A stretch of DNA of 47,253 nt from a virus. A program made the translations under genes and the position numbers. The DNA is taken from IMG/VR virus record IMGVR_UViG_3300020471_001814, positions 1 through 47,253 of that record; one strand, 5' to 3'. Shown here one piece after another: positions 16,482 through 25,218 of the stretch. Below the pieces are notes generated by a model, which did not search any database, was not told the DNA's origin, and saw only the letters and a program-made list of their open reading frames with translations. The stretch's first letter is position 1. Each line of letters starts with the position of its first letter.

Positions 16482-17475
16482 CACCAAACACATCATTCCA
16501 ATTGTATGTTTTTGATTGATTGAACATATTGTAACAATTATGATGAGACATATCACTAGCCTTTTTATACCAATCATGCCGTAATCGACCACCACTTACA
16601 TCATCTGATTTTAATTCACCTTGAATATAAGAACGTTTCTTTTTGTGTTTTCTATTATGAACTAATAATATATTTTTTACAACATACTGTGGTATACTAC
16701 CTTGAAACATTTGTTGTAACTGTAACATAAAAGCTGTATCTTCATGTATAAAAAATGATGACTTTGGTATGTTGACACCAGACTTTACTAAATCTGATGA
16801 GATTACTAATCCACACCCATTAAATTTATATTGATTTATAGACCTTATATCCAAATCTTCTATTTTATCATTGAAAGAATTCATCTCATCAATGCTCATA
16901 TTGTATCGTAAACTCCACCAGTTTTCAGTATCACCATCTACAAATGGTTTATCAGTAAATTCAGTATGCTCTATAGGTAGCCAACTTTCATCCCACATCT
17001 TGCAAGTTCCAAAGAAAGAAACATACTTTGGTGTATTTTCTTTTACTGAAGTATGTAAGTTATCTAATATTTGAAATGTTTGTCTCGGTATTAACGAATC
17101 ACTTTCACCCCACATTAGAACATCTACCTCTGTGCAATATTTATCATTAAAATCTCTACGATAATCAGCTATCGTATACATAGAGTTACTAACTTCATTC
17201 ATATATGGTTTCAAGTTATATCCACCATACTCTAAATCACCAAATAGTTTTTTAATAATATCTCTATATTTGTGTTTAATATCAGATATAGTCATTTGTC
17301 CTTCGTCAACTTTTTCTAACTCTTGACTACAATTAAAATATAAATCAATAATTACATTTTCTTTATTGTCTACAACATCAACCGCGTTTTTAACACTTTG
17401 TAAATATTCCTCAATTAGTTCTATCTCGTACCATTGTATTAAGCACCCAATGGCAAACGTATTATTCAATTTCAT
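16474..17475 (-). CDS. Putative GT-A glycosyltransferase
   Basis: 333 residues. The middle has VLMWGESDSLIPRQ (about 119-132), where ESD sits where a DxD metal motif would be. NGCGLVISSDL and FFIHEDTAFM (about 218-252) resemble the acceptor and ED segments of GT2-like enzymes. N-terminal LIQWYEIELIEEYLQSV is a typical first helix. Not a recognised family. The overlap with the sulfotransferase suggests work on the same glycan. Confidence 0.5.
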   Translation of the reverse strand: MKLNNTFAIGCLIQWYEIELIEEYLQSVKNAVDVVDNKENVIIDLYFNCSQELEKVDEGQMTISDIKHKYRDIIKKLFGDLEYGGYNLKPYMNEVSNSMYTIADYRRDFNDKYCTEVDVLMWGESDSLIPRQTFQILDNLHTSVKENTPKYVSFFGTCKMWDESWLPIEHTEFTDKPFVDGDTENWWSLRYNMSIDEMNSFNDKIEDLDIRSINQYKFNGCGLVISSDLVKSGVNIPKSSFFIHEDTAFMLQLQQMFQGSIPQYVVKNILLVHNRKHKKKRSYIQGELKSDDVSGGRLRHDWYKKASDMSHHNCYNMFNQSKTYNWNDVFGDV

Positions 17476-18221
17476 AACAACTCCTGTGGAAATGTATTTG
17501 TTTCAGTATTCATATCAGTGACTAATTCATTATTTCTTTCTTTTATTAGTCTATTAAAATTTGGCATATTAGTATATCCATTATCAGACCAAGAATATGG
17601 ATGTGTTAACAACTGCATTCTAAATGGATACTCCGAATAATCTATATGTAAAGGATGTCCATATTTCCATTTATGATTTGAGTCAGCTAAGTAATGAACT
17701 CTAAAATCTTCAGGTTTGTTACCCTCAAAGTAATGAAAAAACTCTTTAGCATAACAGTTAATTTTATCGGGTACTTCAACATACTTTTCTAACAATTGTG
17801 GGTTACTCCCACACCTATGAAATGCAAATCTATCAACTTCAAAACCATAATAATGTTCTAATGTTTCAATATCTTTCTGTATATATTTAACTAATTCTTT
17901 ATCACTCATTTTTGGTGGATTTTGATGTAATCCTATTTGATGTCCAAGTTCTTTGATTTCTTGCACAGATTCAATATTCTTTTGTGATAAGGCGTTGTAA
18001 GTATTATTCCGTAACTGAACCGTGTATGTGGAAGTTATATCTAACTCCTTCTCTATTCGAGCCAATATCAAAGACCTATCTATTGAAAATTCTATATCAT
18101 GTCTTATTACACAAAACTTATTAAGGTTATAGTCTAAAACATCTTTAAAGTCTTTTATTGGTAAATGTTGACTTACCATCGTAATTATATTTCTATACTC
18201 TGTGTATGAAAACGGGTTCAT
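17472..18221 (-). CDS. NodB-like polysaccharide deacetylase family protein
   Basis: 249 residues. RHDIE at 40-44 (metal-binding HD), HQIGLHQN near 94-101 (H-x4-H) and LTHPYSW near the C-terminus match the motifs of NodB/polysaccharide deacetylase-like barrels. The group includes capsule-locus members related to WbmS. No signal peptide, so it would act in the cytoplasm on a nucleotide sugar or lipid-linked glycan. Second deacetylase-type gene of the island after the PIG-L enzyme. Confidence 0.7.
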   Translation of the reverse strand: MNPFSYTEYRNIITMVSQHLPIKDFKDVLDYNLNKFCVIRHDIEFSIDRSLILARIEKELDITSTYTVQLRNNTYNALSQKNIESVQEIKELGHQIGLHQNPPKMSDKELVKYIQKDIETLEHYYGFEVDRFAFHRCGSNPQLLEKYVEVPDKINCYAKEFFHYFEGNKPEDFRVHYLADSNHKWKYGHPLHIDYSEYPFRMQLLTHPYSWSDNGYTNMPNFNRLIKERNNELVTDMNTETNTFPQELL

Positions 18222-18988
18222 CTTAACTCACCATAAAAATGTTTATATGTTTTTTCCATAAAATAATTTGTAAGTTGGTTATCTTTATTATCTGGTATCG
18301 CATTATATTGGTATATCCAACCACATTTTGTAAATAATAAATCATCTGCTAGTATCTCTTTTCTGTTCATATCATTCATATTAAATTCGTATGGTAACAA
18401 TTTCAAATCTATATTGTTTTTATGAACTAAAATATTGACTGGTGTTTGGTCTGTTCCATTGAAAAAAGTTTGCTGTAACTTAATCAAATTATCCTGATAA
18501 GTAAAGTAAAAATTTATGATATCTTGAAAAAACTGTTTGTGTTTTTCGTTAACTATAATAAATCCACAATCAAAATAGTCATACCAAGGCATCATATATC
18601 CATCAAAAATATATTTAGAATAATTTTCAAGTCCTCTTAACACCCAATCCCAACTACCATCAAATCTCGCACCACATAATTTACCATCTGTCATCTCAAA
18701 AAAATTAGGACAATCAGGATGAACTATTGTATCAGCATCCACCATAAGAACTTGGTCGTACTTAACATCATTAGCTTCTAGTATATCGAACAAGTAGTAT
18801 CTCTGCCAACAAATACCCATTTTGTCATTATCTAAAATCAAATCATTCAATACGAACAATTCACAATCATTCCTATCACACCACTTTTTCCAACTGTCTA
18901 TTGAATATTTGTAAGCAGCTCTTCTACTGCTTGCATATCTACCATCGCCTTTAATATCAATATCCATCATAAATACTAAATTCTTCAT
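18218..18988 (-). CDS. GT-A glycosyltransferase with DxD
   Basis: 256 residues. DQVLMVDADTIV gives the metal- and donor-binding DAD at 84-86. PNFFEMTDGKLCGAR and YFDCGFIIVNEKHKQFF follow, as in GT8/GT34-like retaining transferases. A paralogue lies at 22995-24356 and aligns along the whole domain (WCDRNDC versus WCKRNDC; PNFFEMTD in both; DCGFIIVNEKHKQFF versus NSGFMIFNESHKDLF), but it has lost the second aspartate of the motif. Cytoplasmic, with no membrane span. Donor sugar unknown. Confidence 0.75.
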   Translation of the reverse strand: MKNLVFMMDIDIKGDGRYASSRRAAYKYSIDSWKKWCDRNDCELFVLNDLILDNDKMGICWQRYYLFDILEANDVKYDQVLMVDADTIVHPDCPNFFEMTDGKLCGARFDGSWDWVLRGLENYSKYIFDGYMMPWYDYFDCGFIIVNEKHKQFFQDIINFYFTYQDNLIKLQQTFFNGTDQTPVNILVHKNNIDLKLLPYEFNMNDMNRKEILADDLLFTKCGWIYQYNAIPDNKDNQLTNYFMEKTYKHFYGELR

Positions 18989-19932
18989 ACCAATTCTTCC
19001 AATTTATGTGTAATAACACTTTTAATTTTATCATCTATATTTGGTTTAATCTCCAAAAACCTTTTATCAGAAAACACATAATGTCCGCATATTTTTATCA
19101 ACTCTTTCTTATTCTTTTTTGGTGTGAAATCTTTATCAACCCACTTCTCCCATCTCTTAGAGTCATAGCAAATCTGATAATAGTCCTCAATATCATCTCC
19201 CATTTCATTTAAATAACATAATGTTTCCAACTGACCAAATTCAGGTGCTATATTAATCGAATCTAATCCTAAGTCAAACCTATCCTTATATTCTAAACTA
19301 GATAAGTAATCCCCATTATGCTCTTTAGATTTTTTACCAAACTTTTTACAAACACTTACCATTTTCTCTAATCTCTCTGAATTAAAAGTACCTGTATTGG
19401 TTTGTTTTCCTAAATCCAAACCAACACCTGATTGAACAACTGCATACTCAATACTCTCGAACATAGGTGGGTATAATTTCTTCTCTAAACCACCCAATAA
19501 TTTTTCTAAATCTTCAACTTCAAATCTTCTAATTGACTCTTCTGTACCCACCTCAAATTTTATATCGTAATTAGCCATATTGCCTAACGAATCATAGATA
19601 AATTCTATATTATTAATAGTTTCTTTAAGACCATCATCAAAATCTGAGAAAATTTTCCACGGATCTACATGAATAATATCAAAACATTTTGAATCCTCAG
19701 CGTAAGATATATAACCATCATCATATTCATAACCTTGTCCAATACCACCATGATCTCTTTCTATTGGAACTCTACCACCAACATATTTGGCAAACTCAAC
19801 TGATGTCCAATTGTTCACATATCCACCATCGTAATCAACTTGCCTCCGTGATGGAATGAATCCAAAATTACCATCGAATTCAATTACTGCATCTACGACA
19901 TTTTTACTCATTGGGCCTATCCAATACTTCAT
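18985..19932 (-). CDS. Putative aldolase-like TIM-barrel protein
   Basis: 315 residues. GGRVPIERDHGGIGQGYE near 52-69 and CFDIIHVDPWK near 83-93 look like strand ends of an alpha/beta barrel. IKFEVGTEES and SINIAPEFGQLET further on fit class II aldolase-like or tagatose-bisphosphate aldolase non-catalytic subunit (KbaZ/GatZ) relatives. I am not certain of the family. Its neighbours downstream in coordinate order (NTP transferase-kinase, cupin, HAD phosphatase) suggest that it forms the carbon skeleton of an unusual nucleotide-activated sugar or polyol. Confidence 0.45.
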   Translation of the reverse strand: MKYWIGPMSKNVVDAVIEFDGNFGFIPSRRQVDYDGGYVNNWTSVEFAKYVGGRVPIERDHGGIGQGYEYDDGYISYAEDSKCFDIIHVDPWKIFSDFDDGLKETINNIEFIYDSLGNMANYDIKFEVGTEESIRRFEVEDLEKLLGGLEKKLYPPMFESIEYAVVQSGVGLDLGKQTNTGTFNSERLEKMVSVCKKFGKKSKEHNGDYLSSLEYKDRFDLGLDSINIAPEFGQLETLCYLNEMGDDIEDYYQICYDSKRWEKWVDKDFTPKKNKKELIKICGHYVFSDKRFLEIKPNIDDKIKSVITHKLEELV

Positions 19933-21503
19933 TTTACTTCCTCCGTTAACATCACTCTACCTAAATAATATAGAAGATGACAATAAGGATAATGATGTAA
20001 TCCAGCTATGTTTAGAAATATCAAAGCAGTAATTATCTTTACCTTCTTCCAGTCCAAATCATGTGTCTCTACATAATTCTGTAATATTTTTTCACACTCT
20101 ATGTTTGTGTTCTTTCTATGAAAGTCATAGTAAACATTATTCATATCCCTGCTGTAGTGATAAAAGTTTTGGTTAATAAAATCGTGTGATATTATTAAAC
20201 CATGATGTAGTTTAGCCAAATCATAGTATATATCACCATACACATAACTACGGCCAAAGTTTTGTCTCCAATCTAAAAGTGAAAATGGTAATCCATCATT
20301 AGTTTTATTCACTAATATATTTTCAAAGTGTAAGTCTCCATGAAATCTAGTAGGTTCACCATCAGCTATCCAATCCCATTTTAAGTCACCCAATATATTA
20401 CTAAGTCGTGGAAATTTATTATCATTTATCATTTCACCAAAATCGTTATTGTAAAACTTACGGTAATACAATTCTATCCTATTAACAGTTTTATCTCTAT
20501 AAAATTTTAAACAATCATCAAAAAATAATTCATGCTCTTCATCTCCAATAGTTATTGGTTTCCAAAATTCATCTAACCACGACAACAAATATTCAAATTT
20601 CTTACCTGTTACTTTTTTTGAGAACACTTCACCTTCTACAAAGTCATATGTGTAAAAGTTTTTGGAGCTATCCCTTATCTCTGGTATGTAAAAATCTAAA
20701 TGTTCAGTTCTACTTACTCTATCATCTATAAACATAAAATCAGTAGAGAACTTTATTGTTTTGTTATTTGCAAACCAAATTGCCTCATCTTCCTTTTCTA
20801 AAATATTAGGTTGATGTTCTGATTTCAACTTTTCTTTTGCATTACTCAATGACCTTTCATTTCCAGTATCGTACCATGTAAACTTAAATGAATTGAAATT
20901 GTGGTTTTCTAACAGCCTTAATATACCATAACTTTCTCCCATTGTCAAGGACTTTTTATGTTTCATATACTTCCAAAAATCTTTATAGTCCTTTATTCCA
21001 CAAATACCTATGTAAGAGTAATCCTCTGAATCTTTTATCTTATCATTTAAACTAATCACATTACCATCATCATCTAACTCTAAAGAACGATAGTCACTAC
21101 CAGCCTTTGTGGTCGAGTAGCCTAACCAATTATACTGTATCTCATCAAAGTATAATTGTTCTTCAAATATAGTATCATTTGATACAAATACAAAAGGACA
21201 TTGTAAATGTTCTTTACAAGAATTAACAGTAAGTCCTAAGCCAGTTCCCTCACCTTCATACTTTTCTATCTCAACAAAAGTGAAATGTCTCTCTGGATAG
21301 ACTATCTCCAAGTATTGTTTTACATAATCACCACCATAACCAAGAGCAACAACAACCTCTACATCAGGATGAAACTTCTCTAGTATATGTGATAATACAG
21401 GTTTATTGTCTATCGCAATTAAACCTTTGTTCAGATTATTACTCTGACCACTTACACGAGAACCAATACCAGCAGTTGGAATGAATAGTTTATAATTATA
21501 CAT
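19929..21503 (-). CDS. Nucleotidyltransferase-kinase fusion
   Basis: 524 residues, two domains. Residues 1-230: a sugar nucleotidyltransferase with AGIGSR at 11-16 and K26 in the signature, and VSNDT near 108-111 for metal binding. Residues about 240-524: an aminoglycoside/choline-kinase-like fold with catalytic HGDLHFEN at 388-395 and LLDWRQ at 409-414. It resembles a LicC-LicA style combination: the kinase phosphorylates a small hydroxylated substrate and the transferase activates it with CTP or UTP. With the aldolase-like protein and HAD phosphatase on either side, an NDP-polyol or NDP-sugar acid product is likely; the substrate is unknown. Confidence 0.8.
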   Translation of the reverse strand: MYNYKLFIPTAGIGSRVSGQSNNLNKGLIAIDNKPVLSHILEKFHPDVEVVVALGYGGDYVKQYLEIVYPERHFTFVEIEKYEGEGTGLGLTVNSCKEHLQCPFVFVSNDTIFEEQLYFDEIQYNWLGYSTTKAGSDYRSLELDDDGNVISLNDKIKDSEDYSYIGICGIKDYKDFWKYMKHKKSLTMGESYGILRLLENHNFNSFKFTWYDTGNERSLSNAKEKLKSEHQPNILEKEDEAIWFANNKTIKFSTDFMFIDDRVSRTEHLDFYIPEIRDSSKNFYTYDFVEGEVFSKKVTGKKFEYLLSWLDEFWKPITIGDEEHELFFDDCLKFYRDKTVNRIELYYRKFYNNDFGEMINDNKFPRLSNILGDLKWDWIADGEPTRFHGDLHFENILVNKTNDGLPFSLLDWRQNFGRSYVYGDIYYDLAKLHHGLIISHDFINQNFYHYSRDMNNVYYDFHRKNTNIECEKILQNYVETHDLDWKKVKIITALIFLNIAGLHHYPYCHLLYYLGRVMLTEEVK

Positions 21504-21850
21504 TATTCCCTACCGTAATCATCCTCTAATCTGACTATATCATCTTCACCAAAATATGTTCCAACTTGCACTTCAATAAACTTCAAATCTTCGTCTTGTC
21601 TATTCTCAACTCTGTGTTTTGTTCCGACTGGTACATTAACAACCTCACCTACTTTGTAAGTTGTTTCCACATCATCTAATGTAGCTACTGCTTCACCTTG
21701 TACCACAACCCAAAGTTCACTTCTCTGATGATGATACTGATAACTTGGTCTACCACCCTTTTTAATTACTATCTCTTTTACTTTACAATATTCCGTATCA
21801 AGTAAGTTTTCAAATGTTCCCCACGGTCTTTCCTCTTTATAGTTCGACAT
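21503..21850 (-). CDS. Cupin, mannose-6-phosphate isomerase C-terminal type
   Basis: 115 residues, a single cupin. RPWGTFENLL at 8-17 is the start seen in type II phosphomannose isomerase/GDP-mannose pyrophosphorylase C-domains. HHQRSELWVVVQGEA (about 40-54) and NVPVGTKHRVEN (about 72-83) give the metal-binding histidine motifs. It could interconvert mannose-6-phosphate and fructose-6-phosphate, feeding GDP-mannose to Gmd, or act as a sugar epimerase. Stand-alone domains of this kind are often in capsule loci beside nucleotidyltransferases. It overlaps the HAD gene by 14 bases. Confidence 0.75.
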   Translation of the reverse strand: MSNYKEERPWGTFENLLDTEYCKVKEIVIKKGGRPSYQYHHQRSELWVVVQGEAVATLDDVETTYKVGEVVNVPVGTKHRVENRQDEDLKFIEVQVGTYFGEDDIVRLEDDYGRE

Positions 21851-22205
21851 CTTTGACTCCTATATCTCTTTTTAAGTTAATTGCTACTGCTGTAGGGCCA
21901 TCTCTATCAGGCTTTAAATCATTTATTAATACTCTAGTACCACCACCGATACCCATAATCAATTTATCATAGATGATACCAGCCCTTCTTAACTGATTTT
22001 CAGTTGATTTTCTCATACTTTCTTTTCTACCTGTGGTTAGGATAATCATATATCCAGCTTTATCCCATTCCCATAACTTTTTTATGGTTCCTGATAACGG
22101 TATCATATCACTATCCATATCGTAACCACCGTGTTTGGTGCCTGAATATGGATGCTCACATAAAGTTCCGTCTATATCACAAAATATTGTTTTTGGTCTA
22201 CTCAA
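21837..22205 (-). CDS. HAD-family phosphatase
   Basis: 122 residues. FCDIDGT gives the catalytic D10 and D12. ILTTGRKES near 55-63 is motif II, and LINDLKPDRDG near 92-102 carries the acidic motif. Short HAD enzymes with this layout dephosphorylate sugar phosphates, as in heptose or polyol activation pathways. The start is a TTG at 22205-22203 with GAGGTGA upstream, inside the stop region of the previous gene. Probably works with the nucleotidyltransferase-kinase fusion next to it. Confidence 0.75.
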   Translation of the reverse strand: MSRPKTIFCDIDGTLCEHPYSGTKHGGYDMDSDMIPLSGTIKKLWEWDKAGYMIILTTGRKESMRKSTENQLRRAGIIYDKLIMGIGGGTRVLINDLKPDRDGPTAVAINLKRDIGVKDVEL

Positions 22206-22998
22206 AATTTGTCACCTCTTCTCTACTTAATTGTCTATATCTGAATATATCATAGTCCACATCTTTACTACCACCAATGATTTTAGGATTACGTTCATGC
22301 CAGTTACTAAATGATTTTTTTACAATCTCTTTTTTTAATAAATTCAATTTGTTTAAATGCCAAATCATCAAAAAGTGATGTGATATTGTTTTCCATTGTG
22401 GGCATTGATTAGGTAAAGTGTACCAATCTAAGTTGTCGAACATTGTCGAAAAGTGTTTCATCCAATCTGAGTTTGAAGCAAATACATGATCTAAAATTTC
22501 AGGTGAACTATCTGGCCACCCATAACTTATCATATCTGGATGAAATGGTATATGAAATTTATTGGTATCCAAATTTTTAAAATGAAATGGTTTGTTCCAA
22601 CAAGTGTCAAACCTAGCATTAATCACTAAATCATACTTGAAATAATGTTCATTTTCATATTCAGATACTAAATTCATTACCTCTTTGAAACCATACCATC
22701 TACTATAGTGAGCTGTAACCCTATTAATATTTCCACTCTTCAAATGTTCTGGTATTTTGAAATCTATCTGAGGTATCAACTTACACTTTATAGGTGATAT
22801 ATGTCGATTAAACTCATCCATAAAATCTGTATGCCAACTAAATATGAAAAAATCTACATTGTTCTGAGGTGTGATATATTTCTGTAATAAATTACTCACA
22901 TACTTTAAAACTAGAAGTTGGTCATCACGTGAACTACCACTTGAATTCTTACCAGACAAACCACCAACAAGACCATTCATTGTGTAAGCTATTTTCAT
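22198..22998 (-). CDS. Putative capsule-locus glycosyltransferase-like protein
   Basis: 266 residues. FFIFSWHTDF near 50-59 and YDLVINARFDTCWNKPF near 122-138 match a pattern seen in uncharacterised glycosyltransferase-like proteins of capsule clusters, where R-F-D follows a strand in place of DxD. No signal peptide or membrane span. Overlaps both neighbours by 4-8 bases. Transferase activity is inference from context and pattern. Confidence 0.45.
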   Translation of the reverse strand: MKIAYTMNGLVGGLSGKNSSGSSRDDQLLVLKYVSNLLQKYITPQNNVDFFIFSWHTDFMDEFNRHISPIKCKLIPQIDFKIPEHLKSGNINRVTAHYSRWYGFKEVMNLVSEYENEHYFKYDLVINARFDTCWNKPFHFKNLDTNKFHIPFHPDMISYGWPDSSPEILDHVFASNSDWMKHFSTMFDNLDWYTLPNQCPQWKTISHHFLMIWHLNKLNLLKKEIVKKSFSNWHERNPKIIGGSKDVDYDIFRYRQLSREEVTNFE

Positions 22999-24356
22999 AC
23001 TTTACAAATGACTCCTTCTCTATCAATCATTTTCCAACCAGATTTAGTTAAGAAACCAACACCCTCACCTATTTTTTTGTGTATATTAATTTTACCCTCT
23101 CTTACTTTATCATCTATGGAATTTCTTATATTGGTGTTATTCGGATTCCCATAATCATCTAATATTAATAGCGGATTATCAAAGTAATCAATGCACTTTT
23201 GTATGTCTACTGCTACTTGTGGATAATCATGACTAGCATCTACAAACACGACATCTACTTGTGGAAAATTCCAAGCATCATTTGTAACATCCATAACTGA
23301 ACACTCCACATTATCAACATCTTTACATTTTTCTCTTATCAACTGAACATTATCCTCACTTCTATCAACTGCATAAACCTTATCAAATAACTCAGCAAAG
23401 ACTCTTGTGGTATCACCGTGACAAGCACCTAACTCCAACACTTTCATCTTTTTATATTTATCATCTTTAAAAAATTCAAACAAATCAGATTTAAATTTTC
23501 TAGATGTTGCGTTCTTAAAAGTATCTTTATGATTTACACTATTAAGTACTAATTCATTTTCGTTAAATGTATAATTATTTTTTATTAAATCCCAAGTGCG
23601 TTTCATCATATCTGTTCGTTGGTCTTTGGGTATACCATTAAAACTATAGTTGTATCCATACTTTATAAAAAATGGTGTTTTATCTTCATCCAACTGCCAA
23701 TTATAACTGAACAACTCTTTTCTTTGTAAATGTGTTATTTTAAAAGGAAGTGGTAAATCTATATTCATATCAACTTCGTTTAATTGTAACCAATAATTCA
23801 TCGGTGTTTGTTCATTTCCCTTTTTGACAACTACATCTTGTAATTTACAAAAGTCGTCTATATTGTTTATGTAAAACTCTTTAAATTTTTGAAACAAATC
23901 TTTATGTGATTCATTGAAAATCATAAAACCAGAATTAACATATTTAGACATATCTAATTCAAAACCATCAAACATATTTTTGTAACCCTGAATACTTTCG
24001 TATATCCATCTCATATTATCCATATCTCTACAAGCAGTAAATTTTCTATCAGTCATTTCAAAGAAATTAGGCATATCCCACCTAGCCATAAAAGAACTAT
24101 CAACTAAACATATTTGGTCGTATTCTATATTTCTTTTATCAAGTTCATCAAAGACAAAAAGTGCTTTTTGCCAGTTGACTCTGTACTTAACTAAATCCTC
24201 TTCTACTGGTTCTGTAAATGGCACAAATAAACAATCGTTACGTTTACACCAATACTCCCAAGTATTTTTTGAATACTGAAAATAGTTATAACCACCATAC
24301 TTATCCACATGACTTTCGTTTACTATTGCCGGCCACCATACTACATTTTTTTTCAT
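22995..24356 (-). CDS. Degenerate GT-A domain fused to a SAM methyltransferase
   Basis: 453 residues. Residues 1-275 are a paralogue of the glycosyltransferase at 18218-18988, but the metal motif reads DSS (86-88, in CLVDSSFMARW) instead of DAD. The rest, from about 290, is a class I methyltransferase: KVLELGACHGDTTRVF (SAM motif I), VYAVDRSEDN (motif II) and VVFVDASHDYP (motif IV), close to Methyltransf_24-type proteins. The first domain may now bind a glycan without transferring, leaving methylation as the active function. Compare carefully before calling it a transferase. Confidence 0.75.
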   Translation of the reverse strand: MKKNVVWWPAIVNESHVDKYGGYNYFQYSKNTWEYWCKRNDCLFVPFTEPVEEDLVKYRVNWQKALFVFDELDKRNIEYDQICLVDSSFMARWDMPNFFEMTDRKFTACRDMDNMRWIYESIQGYKNMFDGFELDMSKYVNSGFMIFNESHKDLFQKFKEFYINNIDDFCKLQDVVVKKGNEQTPMNYWLQLNEVDMNIDLPLPFKITHLQRKELFSYNWQLDEDKTPFFIKYGYNYSFNGIPKDQRTDMMKRTWDLIKNNYTFNENELVLNSVNHKDTFKNATSRKFKSDLFEFFKDDKYKKMKVLELGACHGDTTRVFAELFDKVYAVDRSEDNVQLIREKCKDVDNVECSVMDVTNDAWNFPQVDVVFVDASHDYPQVAVDIQKCIDYFDNPLLILDDYGNPNNTNIRNSIDDKVREGKINIHKKIGEGVGFLTKSGWKMIDREGVICKV

Positions 24357-24360
24357 TATG

Positions 24361-25218
24361 TTAATCCTGTCTTAAAAATATATGTTCACCCTCTCCAGAA
24401 TATCTTAGATAATCAATGTTAGTGTAATCATATCCCTCAATTCTATAATTAACCCAACTTCCAGCAAAAGGTCTGTTAATGTTTATACACCCCGCAATCA
24501 TATCAATACCAGCACCAACATCCATAAAAATAGCTTTTTTGTACTTTTTAAATTTATGAAGCACTCCTGATTTAGCATGTCCAATACCTAATAAAAATAT
24601 ATCAGAGGTAGACTTTTCCAATTGTTCTCCAACAAAATTTTCTACATAATTTATATCATCACATGCAAATTTTTGTGGAAAATTAATGTAATCACTAAAA
24701 TTATTAATACCTAAGTACTCTTTGTACTCATCATACATTAACAATTCTTCAATTAATTCCATTTTTTCACTTGCACCAATTAAACCTATCTTACCACTAA
24801 ACTGACTAAAAAACCATTTATTAGCGACCAACCCATAACCATACTCAGCTGGATAACTTATATCCCTATCTATTACCTTATTGAACTTACTTATATTTTC
24901 TGGATAAATTTCACAGGTGTAATAATCATTTAATTTAGAGCCACTAACAAATTCATCATGATTTATATCATCAAAAGAAACACCTAAAGCTCTACTACCA
25001 GGAGCTGCACTACCGAATGGTTGTTTAGTCAAAAAATAGTAATCACCATCACCAAATTTGTAAAATGTTTTAGATTCCTTTTCATCAACTAACTGTTTCA
25101 CATGAGTTTTATACACATCCAAACCCTCTTGAAACTGTGGAAATGAATTAGGATCGCTAAAACAATTATGCGAATCTAAATTATTAGTTCCCTCTATCTT
25201 ATATAAATCTAAGTACAT
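24361..25218 (-). CDS. Putative GT-D-type glycosyltransferase
   Basis: 285 residues. FYKFGDGDYYFL near 52-63 and LGIGHAKSGVLHKFKKY with IFMDVGAGIDMIAG near 208-242 resemble the paired motifs of the GT-D (DUF1792) fold: an acidic GDGE-like loop and an aliphatic strand ending in DVG. The fit is by eye and partial. A four-base gap separates it from the next gene, one of the few gaps in the island. Sugar specificity unknown. Confidence 0.45.
   Translation of the reverse strand: MYLDLYKIEGTNNLDSHNCFSDPNSFPQFQEGLDVYKTHVKQLVDEKESKTFYKFGDGDYYFLTKQPFGSAAPGSRALGVSFDDINHDEFVSGSKLNDYYTCEIYPENISKFNKVIDRDISYPAEYGYGLVANKWFFSQFSGKIGLIGASEKMELIEELLMYDEYKEYLGINNFSDYINFPQKFACDDINYVENFVGEQLEKSTSDIFLLGIGHAKSGVLHKFKKYKKAIFMDVGAGIDMIAGCININRPFAGSWVNYRIEGYDYTNIDYLRYSGEGEHIFLRQD

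Noticed and set aside
16482-16595. N-terminal extension of the sulfotransferase with a hydrophobic segment
   Set aside because: The longer frame begins with GTG, has no SD and overlaps the upstream gene by 120 bases; the hydrophobic stretch is a by-product of that other frame. The ATG at 16481 fits the usual 8-base overlap.
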